From: Vibrio tasmaniensis 1F-187
Lineage (GTDB): Bacteria; Pseudomonadota; Gammaproteobacteria; Enterobacterales; Vibrionaceae
DNA: 8,853 nt
Assembly (NCBI RefSeq): GCF_000272405.2
Contig: NZ_AJZM02000230.1
Coordinates: 1 to 8,853, forward strand
Direction of reading: 5' to 3'
Part shown: positions 1-5,837 of the stretch, in pieces
Layout: every line of letters starts with the position of its first letter
Numbering within the stretch: position 1 is the stretch's first letter
Notes under the pieces: model-generated
The model's database searches: none
Seen by the model: the letters and a program-made list of their open reading frames with translations, nothing else
Told to the model about the DNA's origin: nothing
Position numbers and translations under genes: made by a program

Positions 1-17
1 AAAACTTCTGGTGCGGA

Positions 18-1232
18 TCACTGTTCAACCTTATCAAGGTTAAGGCCAAATACTTGATCAAAATAAAGTAGTGTCGCTTTTTTATTGGCAGGCTCTATGG
101 AACTATCAGTGACCTCCCATAATAAGGCGAGTGCTTGCGGCATATTTAAATCGCGGTTGATACGTGCAAGAAATTCAGCTTTGAACTGGTTGTCAACGTT
201 ACCACCGTCAGGCATATCAGTGATTTTCTTTCTTAATCTACGCAGTGCCTTTTGTGCGCCATTCAACCCTTCCCAAGTAAAACTGAGCTGGCTACGATAG
301 TGACTGGTTAAGGTTAAATAACGATAAGCTAAAGGATCATAACCTTTGTCGATTAGGCTTTCTAAACGCAGTGTAGAACCCGACTTAGATATTTTCTCAT
401 TGTTAATATTTAAGAAGTAACCATGCAACCAAAAGTTTGCTTGTACATGTCCGTTTTTAGCTTGGCATTGTGCAATTTCATTGGTGTGGTGTATAGGAAT
501 GTGATCTTCACCACCGATATGTATATCGAAGGTTTCTCCCAAGTACTTCTCTGCCATCGCTGAACATTCAATATGCCACCCTGGGAAGCCATTTCCCCAT
601 GGACTTGTCCACTCCATTTGCCGTTTCTGTTCGCCAGTGAATTTCCATAGTGCAAAATCTGTAGGATGCTTTTTCTCCGCCATATCAACGCGAATGCCAG
701 CTTCCAAACCTTCCATATCTAATCGCGCAAGCTTTCCGTAGTCGGGTAACTTCTCTGTATCAAAATAAATACCATCACTGGTTTGATAGGTATAGCCTTT
801 AGCTTCGAGTGACTGAATAAACGAAATCTGCTCTTGAATATGATCAGTTGCTCGGCAAGTGATAGAAGGTTTGAGAATGTTAAGCCTTTCAAGATCAGTA
901 AAAAATGCGTCTTCAAAAAAAGTAGCAATATCCCAAGCTGATTTTTCTTGTTTGCGTGCACCTTTCTCCATCTTGTCTTCTCCAGTGTCACCATCTGATA
1001 CTAGATGTCCGACATCGGTTATGTTCATGACATGATTAACTTGATACCCATTGATCTGTAGTACGCGTTTTAGGACGTCAACGAACAAATAGGTACGTAG
1101 ATTACCGACATGTGCATAGTCATAAACGGTTGGGCCACATGCATAAAGGCCAACCTTACGGGGTTGAATCGTATAAAACGGACTCAGTGTTCTATTAAGG
1201 GTATTAAAGAGCTGGAGTGTCGGTTGGGTCAT
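18..1232 (-). CDS. cysS: Cysteinyl-tRNA synthetase, C-terminally short
   Basis: Cytoplasmic enzyme that charges tRNA-Cys with cysteine using ATP. The class I core is clear: zinc ligands C32, C223, H248 and E252; the HIGH-type motif as HVGN at 41-44; the KMSKS motif as KISKS at 280-284. After the ITD motif at 71-73 it carries an acidic insertion ([19 protein letters not shown]), unlike the E. coli sequence, so it is a distinct subtype. The start ATG (1232-1230) has AAGGA at 1241-1245 with an 8-nt spacer. The product is 404 residues, against about 460 for the family. Only about 120 residues follow KISKS, so much of the C-terminal anticodon-binding region is missing. Reading past the TGA (20-18) in the same frame gives S-A-P-E-V before the window ends, which resembles the normal continuation of the protein. 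The stop may therefore be a nonsense mutation, or the short form may be real. It appears to be controlled by a Cys-codon attenuator. Confidence 0.93.
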   Translation of the reverse strand: MTQPTLQLFNTLNRTLSPFYTIQPRKVGLYACGPTVYDYAHVGNLRTYLFVDVLKRVLQINGYQVNHVMNITDVGHLVSDGDTGEDKMEKGARKQEKSAWDIATFFEDAFFTDLERLNILKPSITCRATDHIQEQISFIQSLEAKGYTYQTSDGIYFDTEKLPDYGKLARLDMEGLEAGIRVDMAEKKHPTDFALWKFTGEQKRQMEWTSPWGNGFPGWHIECSAMAEKYLGETFDIHIGGEDHIPIHHTNEIAQCQAKNGHVQANFWLHGYFLNINNEKISKSGSTLRLESLIDKGYDPLAYRYLTLTSHYRSQLSFTWEGLNGAQKALRRLRKKITDMPDGGNVDNQFKAEFLARINRDLNMPQALALLWEVTDSSIEPANKKATLLYFDQVFGLNLDKVEQ

Positions 1233-1253
1233 AAATCATATCCTTATAAATAC

Positions 1254-1285
1254 AAAAAGGCCGTGGATGAAAACATCAACGGCCT
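1254..1285 (-). terminator. Intrinsic terminator / attenuator in the cysS leader
   Basis: On the minus strand the arms AGGCCGT-T-GATG and CATC-C-ACGGCCT form an 11-bp stem with one mismatch around a TTTT loop, followed directly by TTTTTG. It ends 21 nt before the cysS ATG and just before its ribosome binding site, so it would stop transcription before cysS. The 5' arm (GGCCGT, plus-strand 1279-1284) can instead pair with ACGGCC upstream (plus-strand 1331-1336). That alternative pairing would break the terminator, as in classical amino-acid attenuators. Hairpin and U-tract are seen directly; the switching is inferred. Confidence 0.85.
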
Positions 1286-1307
1286 AGGTAATAGTGCGAT
1301 AGGTTTG

Positions 1308-1394
1308 CTACGTAATAGCTACACGAAAACGGCCGTAAATAAGGTATTTACAGCAACAACATAGAGTTTGAGTGGAAGTAGTTATTAGCGTCAT
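1308..1394 (-). CDS. Cys-rich leader peptide of cysS (29 codons)
   Basis: An ORF of 28 residues plus stop begins at ATG 1394-1392 and ends at TAG 1310-1308. It begins MTLITTSTQTL, followed by four consecutive Cys codons (TGT TGT TGC TGT, residues 12-15) and then KYLIYGRFRVAIT. A run of codons for the very amino acid used by the downstream enzyme, ahead of a terminator, is the hallmark of ribosome-mediated attenuation (as in trp, his, leu and pheST leaders). The last Cys codon enters a hairpin of GTAAATA/TATTTAC with a 3-nt loop (plus-strand 1335-1351), the expected 1:2 pairing. No clear Shine-Dalgarno sequence precedes the ATG, only a run of A. The predicted transcription start is at or near the ATG, so translation may be leaderless. 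An in-frame TAA lies four codons upstream. Confidence 0.72.
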   Translation of the reverse strand: MTLITTSTQTLCCCCKYLIYGRFRVAIT

Positions 1395-1400
1395 TTTTTT

Positions 1401-1429
1401 AAATTAAAATAGATGATTAACAAAAGCAA
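1401..1429 (-). promoter_or_regulatory. Probable sigma70 promoter for the leader peptide and cysS
   Basis: On the minus strand TTGCTT (1429-1424) and TAATTT (1406-1401) are separated by exactly 17 nt. The start of transcription would fall close to the leader peptide ATG at 1394. A palindrome CGATGAT...ATCATCG with a 10-nt loop lies just upstream at 1440-1463; it could be a binding site but nothing else supports that. Confidence 0.45.
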
Positions 1430-1548
1430 TACATTTATTCGATGATTATGTTGAGCATCATCGTTGGTAGTAATGGACGTCACCTGCGCTATCAAAACAG
1501 GGGCATTAAACTTAGCTACTTCCCATACTATTAGTTATCCATGAATTG

Positions 1549-1608
1549 CTAATTTAGCTGAAGCTATAGCTCATTTCTGTCCAAAATCGTCACAATCTGA
1601 ATTTTGAC
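1549..1608 (+). repeat. 60-nt repeat, left copy
   Basis: This segment aligns without gaps to 7462-7495 joined to 8366-8391, with 43 of 60 positions identical. Conserved blocks are CTAATTTAG, CTCAYTTYTGTCCA and CTGAATTTT, separated by less conserved 12- and 13-nt spacers. Internal inverted symmetry (AATTTAG against CTGAATT, and GTCCAAAAT against ATTTTGAC) resembles paired recombinase binding arms. The two copies are in direct orientation and flank the Hxs operon, so they may be attachment sites or element ends. This copy is uninterrupted. Confidence 0.6.
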
Positions 1609-1612
1609 ACAC

Positions 1613-1636
1613 GGCATTTTCTAGCTCGAAAATGCC
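1613..1636. repeat. Perfect hairpin next to the left repeat
   Basis: GGCATTTTC and GAAAATGCC form a perfect 9-bp stem with a 6-nt loop, five bases after the 60-nt repeat. No U-tract follows on either strand, so it is not an obvious terminator. A GGGGCATT at 1500-1507 is the inverted counterpart of AATGCCCC at 1631-1638, giving nested symmetry around the repeat. Confidence 0.5.
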
Positions 1637-1747
1637 CCAAAATGATTTTGAGCTGAGACCATCAGCAAAGTCTTGTCGACAGACTGACCTATTTTTCCTA
1701 ATGACTAACATTAACATGTTCTAAGCAAAGTATATGGGGTAGGCGGA

Positions 1748-1882
1748 ATGCCAAGGAAGGGATCAGAAAGATATATATTCTCATTCGATGGTGGCGAGAA
1801 GCTCACAACATTGGTCGCTCTTAATGTCGGCAAATGTTTTGTTAGGAGTGCTGTCGACCTCTATCATGGAAGCTATCTTTAG
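1748..1882 (+). CDS. Doubtful small ORF, 44 residues
   Basis: The reading frame starts MPRKGSERYIFSFDGG and stops at TAG. Its composition looks protein-like (basic start, then aromatic and hydrophobic residues), and a purine-rich stretch, GGGGTAGGCGG, lies just before the ATG. The same frame continues beyond the stop with two more stops and then a further open stretch, so this may be the remnant of a longer decayed gene. I do not recognise the family. An overlapping frame open over 1788-2060 is Ser/Leu/Gln-rich and less convincing. It lies between the left repeat and the Hxs operon, on the same strand as the operon. Confidence 0.25.
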   Translation: MPRKGSERYIFSFDGGEKLTTLVALNVGKCFVRSAVDLYHGSYL

Positions 1883-2173
1883 CGCTCAAGGTTCGGGGAC
1901 AACTTTCAATCAGGCATCTAAACCGTGGCGAAGTAAGGCGATGAGTGGAGAGCTGTTGTTTTTCGAACAAAAAGCATTGCAACTATTTCTTTTGAATCAA
2001 TGCACTTATGCCTCAAAATTAAATGGCCAACAACCCTCTCAAATGCGACTCTCATCATAACCACTAGAATGCATATGGTGCTATATTTTCACTTTACATA
2101 ATTATTTTGCACTCCTTTAGCGACAAACTCAACGTGCCTTTTGTGGGAGCAAATCCAATAAAAAGGTGTGTGC
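1883..2173. other. Upstream region of the hxs operon
   Basis: No convincing gene is seen between the small ORF and hxsD. The AT-rich tract around 2085-2110 should contain the operon promoter, but no pair of -35 and -10 boxes stands out (TTTACA at 2091-2096 lacks a good -10 at the proper distance). The hxsD ribosome binding site AAAAGG is at 2161-2166. Confidence 0.3.
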
Positions 2174-2449
2174 ATGTTAATTCATCAATTAGAAAAAAGT
2201 ACTTTCTCAGAGTCGGTTGTCCGGCATGCTTTGTATTGGATGTCTCCTTTAACTACCTGGAAGCTGGCAGATGAAGACACACGGTGGGCCGTCCATTTTT
2301 CTTCCCAAGATGAGGATATCATTCTGGAATTCGAACGCCTGTTGAATGACTATCTGCTTCGAGAAAAATTATCAGAGAAAACCAGTAGTTATTTGGAAGG
2401 GATTTCCGCAGCTGTTCTTAGCTCCGTTGAGAAGAAGCTATTGAAATGA
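2174..2449 (+). CDS. hxsD: His-Xaa-Ser system protein HxsD
   Basis: Small protein of 91 residues with the diagnostic stretch LLNDYLLRE in its middle. This matches the signature after which the family was first named (chp_LLNDYxLRE, TIGR03976 from memory). It has no membrane segment or signal peptide, so it should act in the cytoplasm. Its biochemical role is not known to me; a leader-binding or chaperone partner for the two radical SAM proteins is an inference from constant co-occurrence. The ATG at 2174 is preferred over the in-frame GTG at 2168 because AAAAGG (2161-2166) lies 7 nt before the ATG but only 1 nt before the GTG. The stop overlaps the hxsB start as ATGA, indicating translational coupling. 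It is the first gene of the operon. Confidence 0.9.
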   Translation: MLIHQLEKSTFSESVVRHALYWMSPLTTWKLADEDTRWAVHFSSQDEDIILEFERLLNDYLLREKLSEKTSSYLEGISAAVLSSVEKKLLK

Positions 2450-3843
2450 ACGTACTGCCTTTTAACTTCGAGTTTCTTGACTCTGATATTGCGTTATTAA
2501 CGAATCAGGCCGGGTTTCATGCGTACTTGAGCAGAATGGAACTCAATTCGCTGATAGATAAAAACTCCACCGATGATGCTGTCATCGATGAGTTGCTTGA
2601 AAGAAAGCTCTTTATTTGTGATGACGAATACCAATCTGCTTCGGTTAGCTCTCTCGCTTCGGGTATGTCAAAACGCTTAATGTCGGCGCTCCACTTCAAT
2701 CCCATATTTATGATTGTGCCAACGCTAAGATGTGATCACACATGCCATTATTGCCAGGTGAGCCGAGCCTCTGTCAAAGCAAGTAACTACGACCTAGATC
2801 CAGACTTGATTCCCCTTTTGCTCGAACGAATCCGTTCCCTCGGAAATGCGCCATACAAGCTGGAAATCCAAGGTGGAGAGCCTCTTTTAAGGTTTGATCT
2901 CGTTCAAAAGATCTATCAGGAGGCGGTTTCTAACCTGGGGGTCGACCAGTTTGAGATCGTAATTGCAACGAGCCTTTCTCTACTGAGCGATGACGTTTTG
3001 ACATGGAGTGAAGACAAACCTATTAATTTCTCAACTTCACTCGATGGGGGGGCGCTCACACATAATTCCAATCGAGTGTTGAAGGGTGGAAATTCCTTTG
3101 AACTGGTGAAACAAGGCGTTGAAAAAATTAGACGTAGGTTAGGTCCGGATAGGGTTGCTACCGTTACCACGGTAACCGAGGCGTTGTTGAAAAAGCCTGA
3201 AGATATCGTCGATGCGCATAGTGCTCTCGGATTTTCTGACATGTTTGTTCGCCCGATAAGCCCTTACGGTTTTGCCAATAAAGGGAATGCTAAGACGTAC
3301 GATATTAAGGCGTTCATTGCTTTTTATGAACAACTCTTGAAGGTCTTAAATCGAAAGCGACTCGCAGGGGAGAGAATCATCGAACATTCTGCATTGATTC
3401 ACCTTAGAAGAATATTTAATGCGGATTACAGTGGATACGCAGACCTAAAATCCCCGAGCGGCCTAATCCTAAACTGTATCATGTTCAATTATGATGGTCG
3501 TATATATGGAAGCGATGAGGCTCGGATGCTTCAAAAAACCAACCCCGATATCGATTTTTCACTTGGAACCATTCAAGAGCCAGTCATCGAGTCAAACAGT
3601 CTGTACAAATCAATATTGTCTCAGTCTTTTATTTCTGTTCATCCGGGGTGTGCCTCCTGTGCGTACCAACCGTTTTGTGGCTCAGACCCTTGTCAAAACA
3701 TTAGTGTTTTTGGAGAGCCAATCGGCGATAAGAGCCTTTCTCGATTTTGTCAGTATCACAAAGCAATGTTCACATTAATTCTTAAGCACCTATACGTAGA
3801 AGATGGCATTGGTGAGATGCTTAAGGAGTGGTTATATGAGTAA
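2446..3843 (+). CDS. hxsB: His-Xaa-Ser system radical SAM protein HxsB
   Basis: Radical SAM enzyme of 465 residues, predicted to modify HxsA in the cytoplasm. The SAM-binding [4Fe-4S] motif CX3CX2C is C96, C100, C103, and GGEP (143-146) is the SAM-binding glycine-rich motif. The C-terminal part holds further cysteines, C344, C402, C405, C411, C416 and C435, in the style of a SPASM/twitch domain carrying auxiliary iron-sulfur clusters. This is typical of peptide-modifying radical SAM enzymes. Residues 1-90 precede the core and include a stretch (LLTNQAGFHAYLSRMEL) that looks like a PqqD-type peptide-recognition domain, an inference from pattern only. The start overlaps the hxsD stop by 4 nt and the end overlaps hxsC by 8 nt. 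The reaction product is unknown to me. Confidence 0.92.
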   Translation: MNVLPFNFEFLDSDIALLTNQAGFHAYLSRMELNSLIDKNSTDDAVIDELLERKLFICDDEYQSASVSSLASGMSKRLMSALHFNPIFMIVPTLRCDHTCHYCQVSRASVKASNYDLDPDLIPLLLERIRSLGNAPYKLEIQGGEPLLRFDLVQKIYQEAVSNLGVDQFEIVIATSLSLLSDDVLTWSEDKPINFSTSLDGGALTHNSNRVLKGGNSFELVKQGVEKIRRRLGPDRVATVTTVTEALLKKPEDIVDAHSALGFSDMFVRPISPYGFANKGNAKTYDIKAFIAFYEQLLKVLNRKRLAGERIIEHSALIHLRRIFNADYSGYADLKSPSGLILNCIMFNYDGRIYGSDEARMLQKTNPDIDFSLGTIQEPVIESNSLYKSILSQSFISVHPGCASCAYQPFCGSDPCQNISVFGEPIGDKSLSRFCQYHKAMFTLILKHLYVEDGIGEMLKEWLYE

Positions 3844-4954
3844 CGTCATTCGACCCGATACATTCTCGTTGGAAGAAGACGGATTTTCGACCCCAGGTTT
3901 TTATCAAATCCGCAAAGGTAAAGGAACGAGCGACAGTCGTTACTTAGAACAGATCTTCCTTGCAAAAGAGCAACAAGCGCCCCTGAATTCTGCTCGTGAC
4001 GATTTTGTTGGTGTTATCACTCATGCGACCTTACATGATTCTGTAGATGATGGCGATGTGGTCAACATAAACCAGTTTGGGCAGTTGCGCGTTATTTTGT
4101 CGCGAAGAGCCAATCACAACACACTGCTTGTAACCGAGCGCTGCAATAACCTTTGCTTATTTTGTTCGCAACCTCCACGAGAGGAAAAGGATGACTGGTT
4201 GTTGTCATACGGAGCGCTCGCTCTAGCCGCATTTGGATTTGATGGTGATGTTGGTATTAGTGGTGGGGAGCCACTATTGTACGGTGATGCTTTTATCAAA
4301 TTTCTGGCGTTTGTTTCAGACCATGCTCCCAATACTCGCCTACATGTCCTGACCAATGGGCGGGCATTTTCAGATTTAGAATTTACTGGAGAGTTGGCTT
4401 CGATGGCTAGTCGCCTCGATATTACCTTCGGTATTCCTCTCTATTCGGTGAGAGGCCGAATTCATGATCATCTAGTTGGAAGAGATGGTGCGTTTTCACA
4501 AACGGTCGTTGGGATGATCAACGCTGGAAACTCAGGTATTAAGATGGAAGTACGCTTCATTCCGACTCAACACAACGCTAGTGAGTTACCACAAGTTGCC
4601 GAATACATTGCTCGTGTTTTTTCTGGTGTTGTGCAGTTGTCGGTAATGAACCTGGAAGCGACTGGTTGGGCTAAAAGAAACTGGTCAGCGCTAGAGTGCG
4701 CTCCAGAAGATTATGAAGACGCCCTGATAAAGGGCCTGTTGACTGCTGAAATTGCCGGGTTAAATCCGACGCTGTTTAATTTTCCACTTTGTCATTTACC
4801 TTCTTTAATCAGATCGTACGCTGTCAAATCTATATCAGACTGGAAGAACTACTATCCTAGTGAGTGTTCGGATTGTCAGTTAAAAGACAGTTGTGGAGGT
4901 TATTTCTCATCGTCTCGTGGAAAGTATCATGCATCACCAAGGAGAATAATATGA
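3836..4954 (+). CDS. hxsC: His-Xaa-Ser system radical SAM protein HxsC
   Basis: Second radical SAM enzyme of the pair, 372 residues. The CX3CX2C motif is C103, C107, C110 (ERCNNLCLFCSQPP) and GGEP is at 143-146. The C-terminus carries a smaller cysteine set, C319, C344, C347 and C353 (CSDCQLKDSCGGYF), probably an auxiliary cluster. The ATG at 3836 is chosen because AAGGAG at 3823-3828 sits 7 nt upstream; an in-frame ATG at 3803 lacks this and would lengthen the overlap with hxsB. About 100 residues precede the radical SAM core and I do not recognise a domain there. It differs enough from HxsB to suggest two distinct reactions or a heterodimer. Its stop lies 4 nt past the hxsA start codon. Confidence 0.92.
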   Translation: MSNVIRPDTFSLEEDGFSTPGFYQIRKGKGTSDSRYLEQIFLAKEQQAPLNSARDDFVGVITHATLHDSVDDGDVVNINQFGQLRVILSRRANHNTLLVTERCNNLCLFCSQPPREEKDDWLLSYGALALAAFGFDGDVGISGGEPLLYGDAFIKFLAFVSDHAPNTRLHVLTNGRAFSDLEFTGELASMASRLDITFGIPLYSVRGRIHDHLVGRDGAFSQTVVGMINAGNSGIKMEVRFIPTQHNASELPQVAEYIARVFSGVVQLSVMNLEATGWAKRNWSALECAPEDYEDALIKGLLTAEIAGLNPTLFNFPLCHLPSLIRSYAVKSISDWKNYYPSECSDCQLKDSCGGYFSSSRGKYHASPRRII

Positions 4955-5484
4955 AAAGGAATTTCAATCTAGCTGCCTTACTACCAGGTTTCTTCGCTTT
5001 AAACTCAGGTGCCGACGCAGGTACTGCAGCGCCGGAGGAGCACGATGTTAAAGATGAATTGTTACTCGACAAGGTTGTGTTAGCGCCCCTAAATGAGGCT
5101 ATTCCCCTATACATCGCTGCGCATCGGAGCCACAGTAGCCACAGAAGTCATAGTTCTCATCGGTCGTCCGCGGGGTCGACCTATAGTGCTCCAGTTAAAA
5201 AGCAAAAATCCCAACCCCTTACTCAACCTTCTACCCCGAGTTATACAGCGCCTGCAACCAAACCACCATTATCTACTGTAGAGGAATTAGAAAAACGTAA
5301 GGAGCTTATCATCCGAGTTCAGTTCGCACTCTATACAAGTGGTTACTACAAGGGAATCATCGATGGGATTATGGGCAAGCAAACTCGTAAAGCATTAAAT
5401 GCCTATCGAGTGGACAACAATATACCTGTCTCGCAAACTCTTGATACGGTGACATTGAATTCACTAGGGATTCTTGCGCGATGA
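4951..5484 (+). CDS. hxsA: His-Xaa-Ser repeat protein HxsA
   Basis: Likely substrate of the system, 177 residues. Residues 1-23 look like a signal peptide (MKR, then LAALLPGFFAL, with a possible cut after ADA at 23). Residues 58-72 are five tandem His-Xaa-Ser units, alternating HRS, HSS, HRS, HSS, HRS. A Ser/Thr/Pro-rich linker (73-108) follows. The C-terminal part (about 115-175) resembles a peptidoglycan-binding domain of the PG_binding_1 type: ALYTSGYYKGIIDGIMGKQT, then a run ending TLNSLGI. The ATG at 4951 has AAGGAG at 4939-4944; an upstream in-frame ATG at 4864 lies deep inside hxsC and lacks a ribosome binding site. The inferred route is modification of the His/Ser repeats by HxsB and HxsC, export, then attachment to the cell wall. 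The modification itself is not known to me. Confidence 0.92.
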   Translation: MKRNFNLAALLPGFFALNSGADAGTAAPEEHDVKDELLLDKVVLAPLNEAIPLYIAAHRSHSSHRSHSSHRSSAGSTYSAPVKKQKSQPLTQPSTPSYTAPATKPPLSTVEELEKRKELIIRVQFALYTSGYYKGIIDGIMGKQTRKALNAYRVDNNIPVSQTLDTVTLNSLGILAR

Positions 5485-5837
5485 AGCGTGTTTTTTACTT
5501 CGTTATTTCACTGTGTTGTATCGCCTGGATAGGAATCTATGTGGTTTCACCCGTGTTTGCATACTTCTATTATAAAAATCAGTTTATGGAGCAAACCGCT
5601 GAGTGTTCTCTGGCGATGGATGAGACTTGGTATATTGAGCAATTGGAATCAAAGACATTGAACCAAACAGCAAAAGTACATTTATTGGCGTGCCACGAAT
5701 ATGATAAAACTCGGAAGATCATGCTTGCAATGCGAGTACCAGAGTCTGTCCTTGGTTACCTTGGGCTGGAGGCAATAGAGCTGCACCAACGCTCAATTGA
5801 ACCATTGATAGAGCAACATAGGTTTAGGGAGAGGTAA
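5481..5837 (+). CDS. Small membrane protein of the Hxs system (TIGR03982-like)
   Basis: Protein of 118 residues with one N-terminal hydrophobic segment (about residues 4-30, ending in an aromatic stretch FAYFYYK) and a hydrophilic remainder. It is either a membrane-anchored protein facing the periplasm or, less likely, one with a cleaved signal. It has two cysteines after the membrane segment (C42 and C71). Size, anchor and place in the operon fit the small His-Xaa-Ser system protein family I remember as TIGR03982; this is from memory and position, not a motif match. The start overlaps the hxsA stop as ATGA, and the next gene begins immediately after its stop, so it is clearly part of the operon. 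Its function is unknown. Confidence 0.8.
   Translation: MKRVFYFVISLCCIAWIGIYVVSPVFAYFYYKNQFMEQTAECSLAMDETWYIEQLESKTLNQTAKVHLLACHEYDKTRKIMLAMRVPESVLGYLGLEAIELHQRSIEPLIEQHRFRER

Noticed and set aside
1110..1364. Plus-strand ORF of 84 codons opposite cysS and its leader
   Set aside because: It runs through the cysS start, the terminator hairpin and the leader peptide on the other strand; the features there explain the sequence better and it has no family resemblance.
1613..1636. Terminator for a plus-strand or minus-strand gene
   Set aside because: The stem is perfect but AT-rich and no U-tract follows on either side, and no gene ends there.
1788..2060. Plus-strand ORF of 90 codons
   Set aside because: No ribosome binding site, low-complexity Ser/Leu/Gln-rich product, and it overlaps another frame that looks at least as protein-like. 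Not supported as a gene.
2916..3333. Minus-strand ORFs inside hxsB
   Set aside because: Antisense shadows of a well-supported radical SAM gene.
4114..4356. Minus-strand ORF inside hxsC
   Set aside because: Antisense shadow over the CX3CX2C and GGEP region of hxsC.
5122..5166. Tandem DNA repeat or CRISPR-like pattern in the His/Ser-coding stretch
   Set aside because: The period is explained by the HxS protein repeat; there are no spacers and the units are only 9 or 18 nt.
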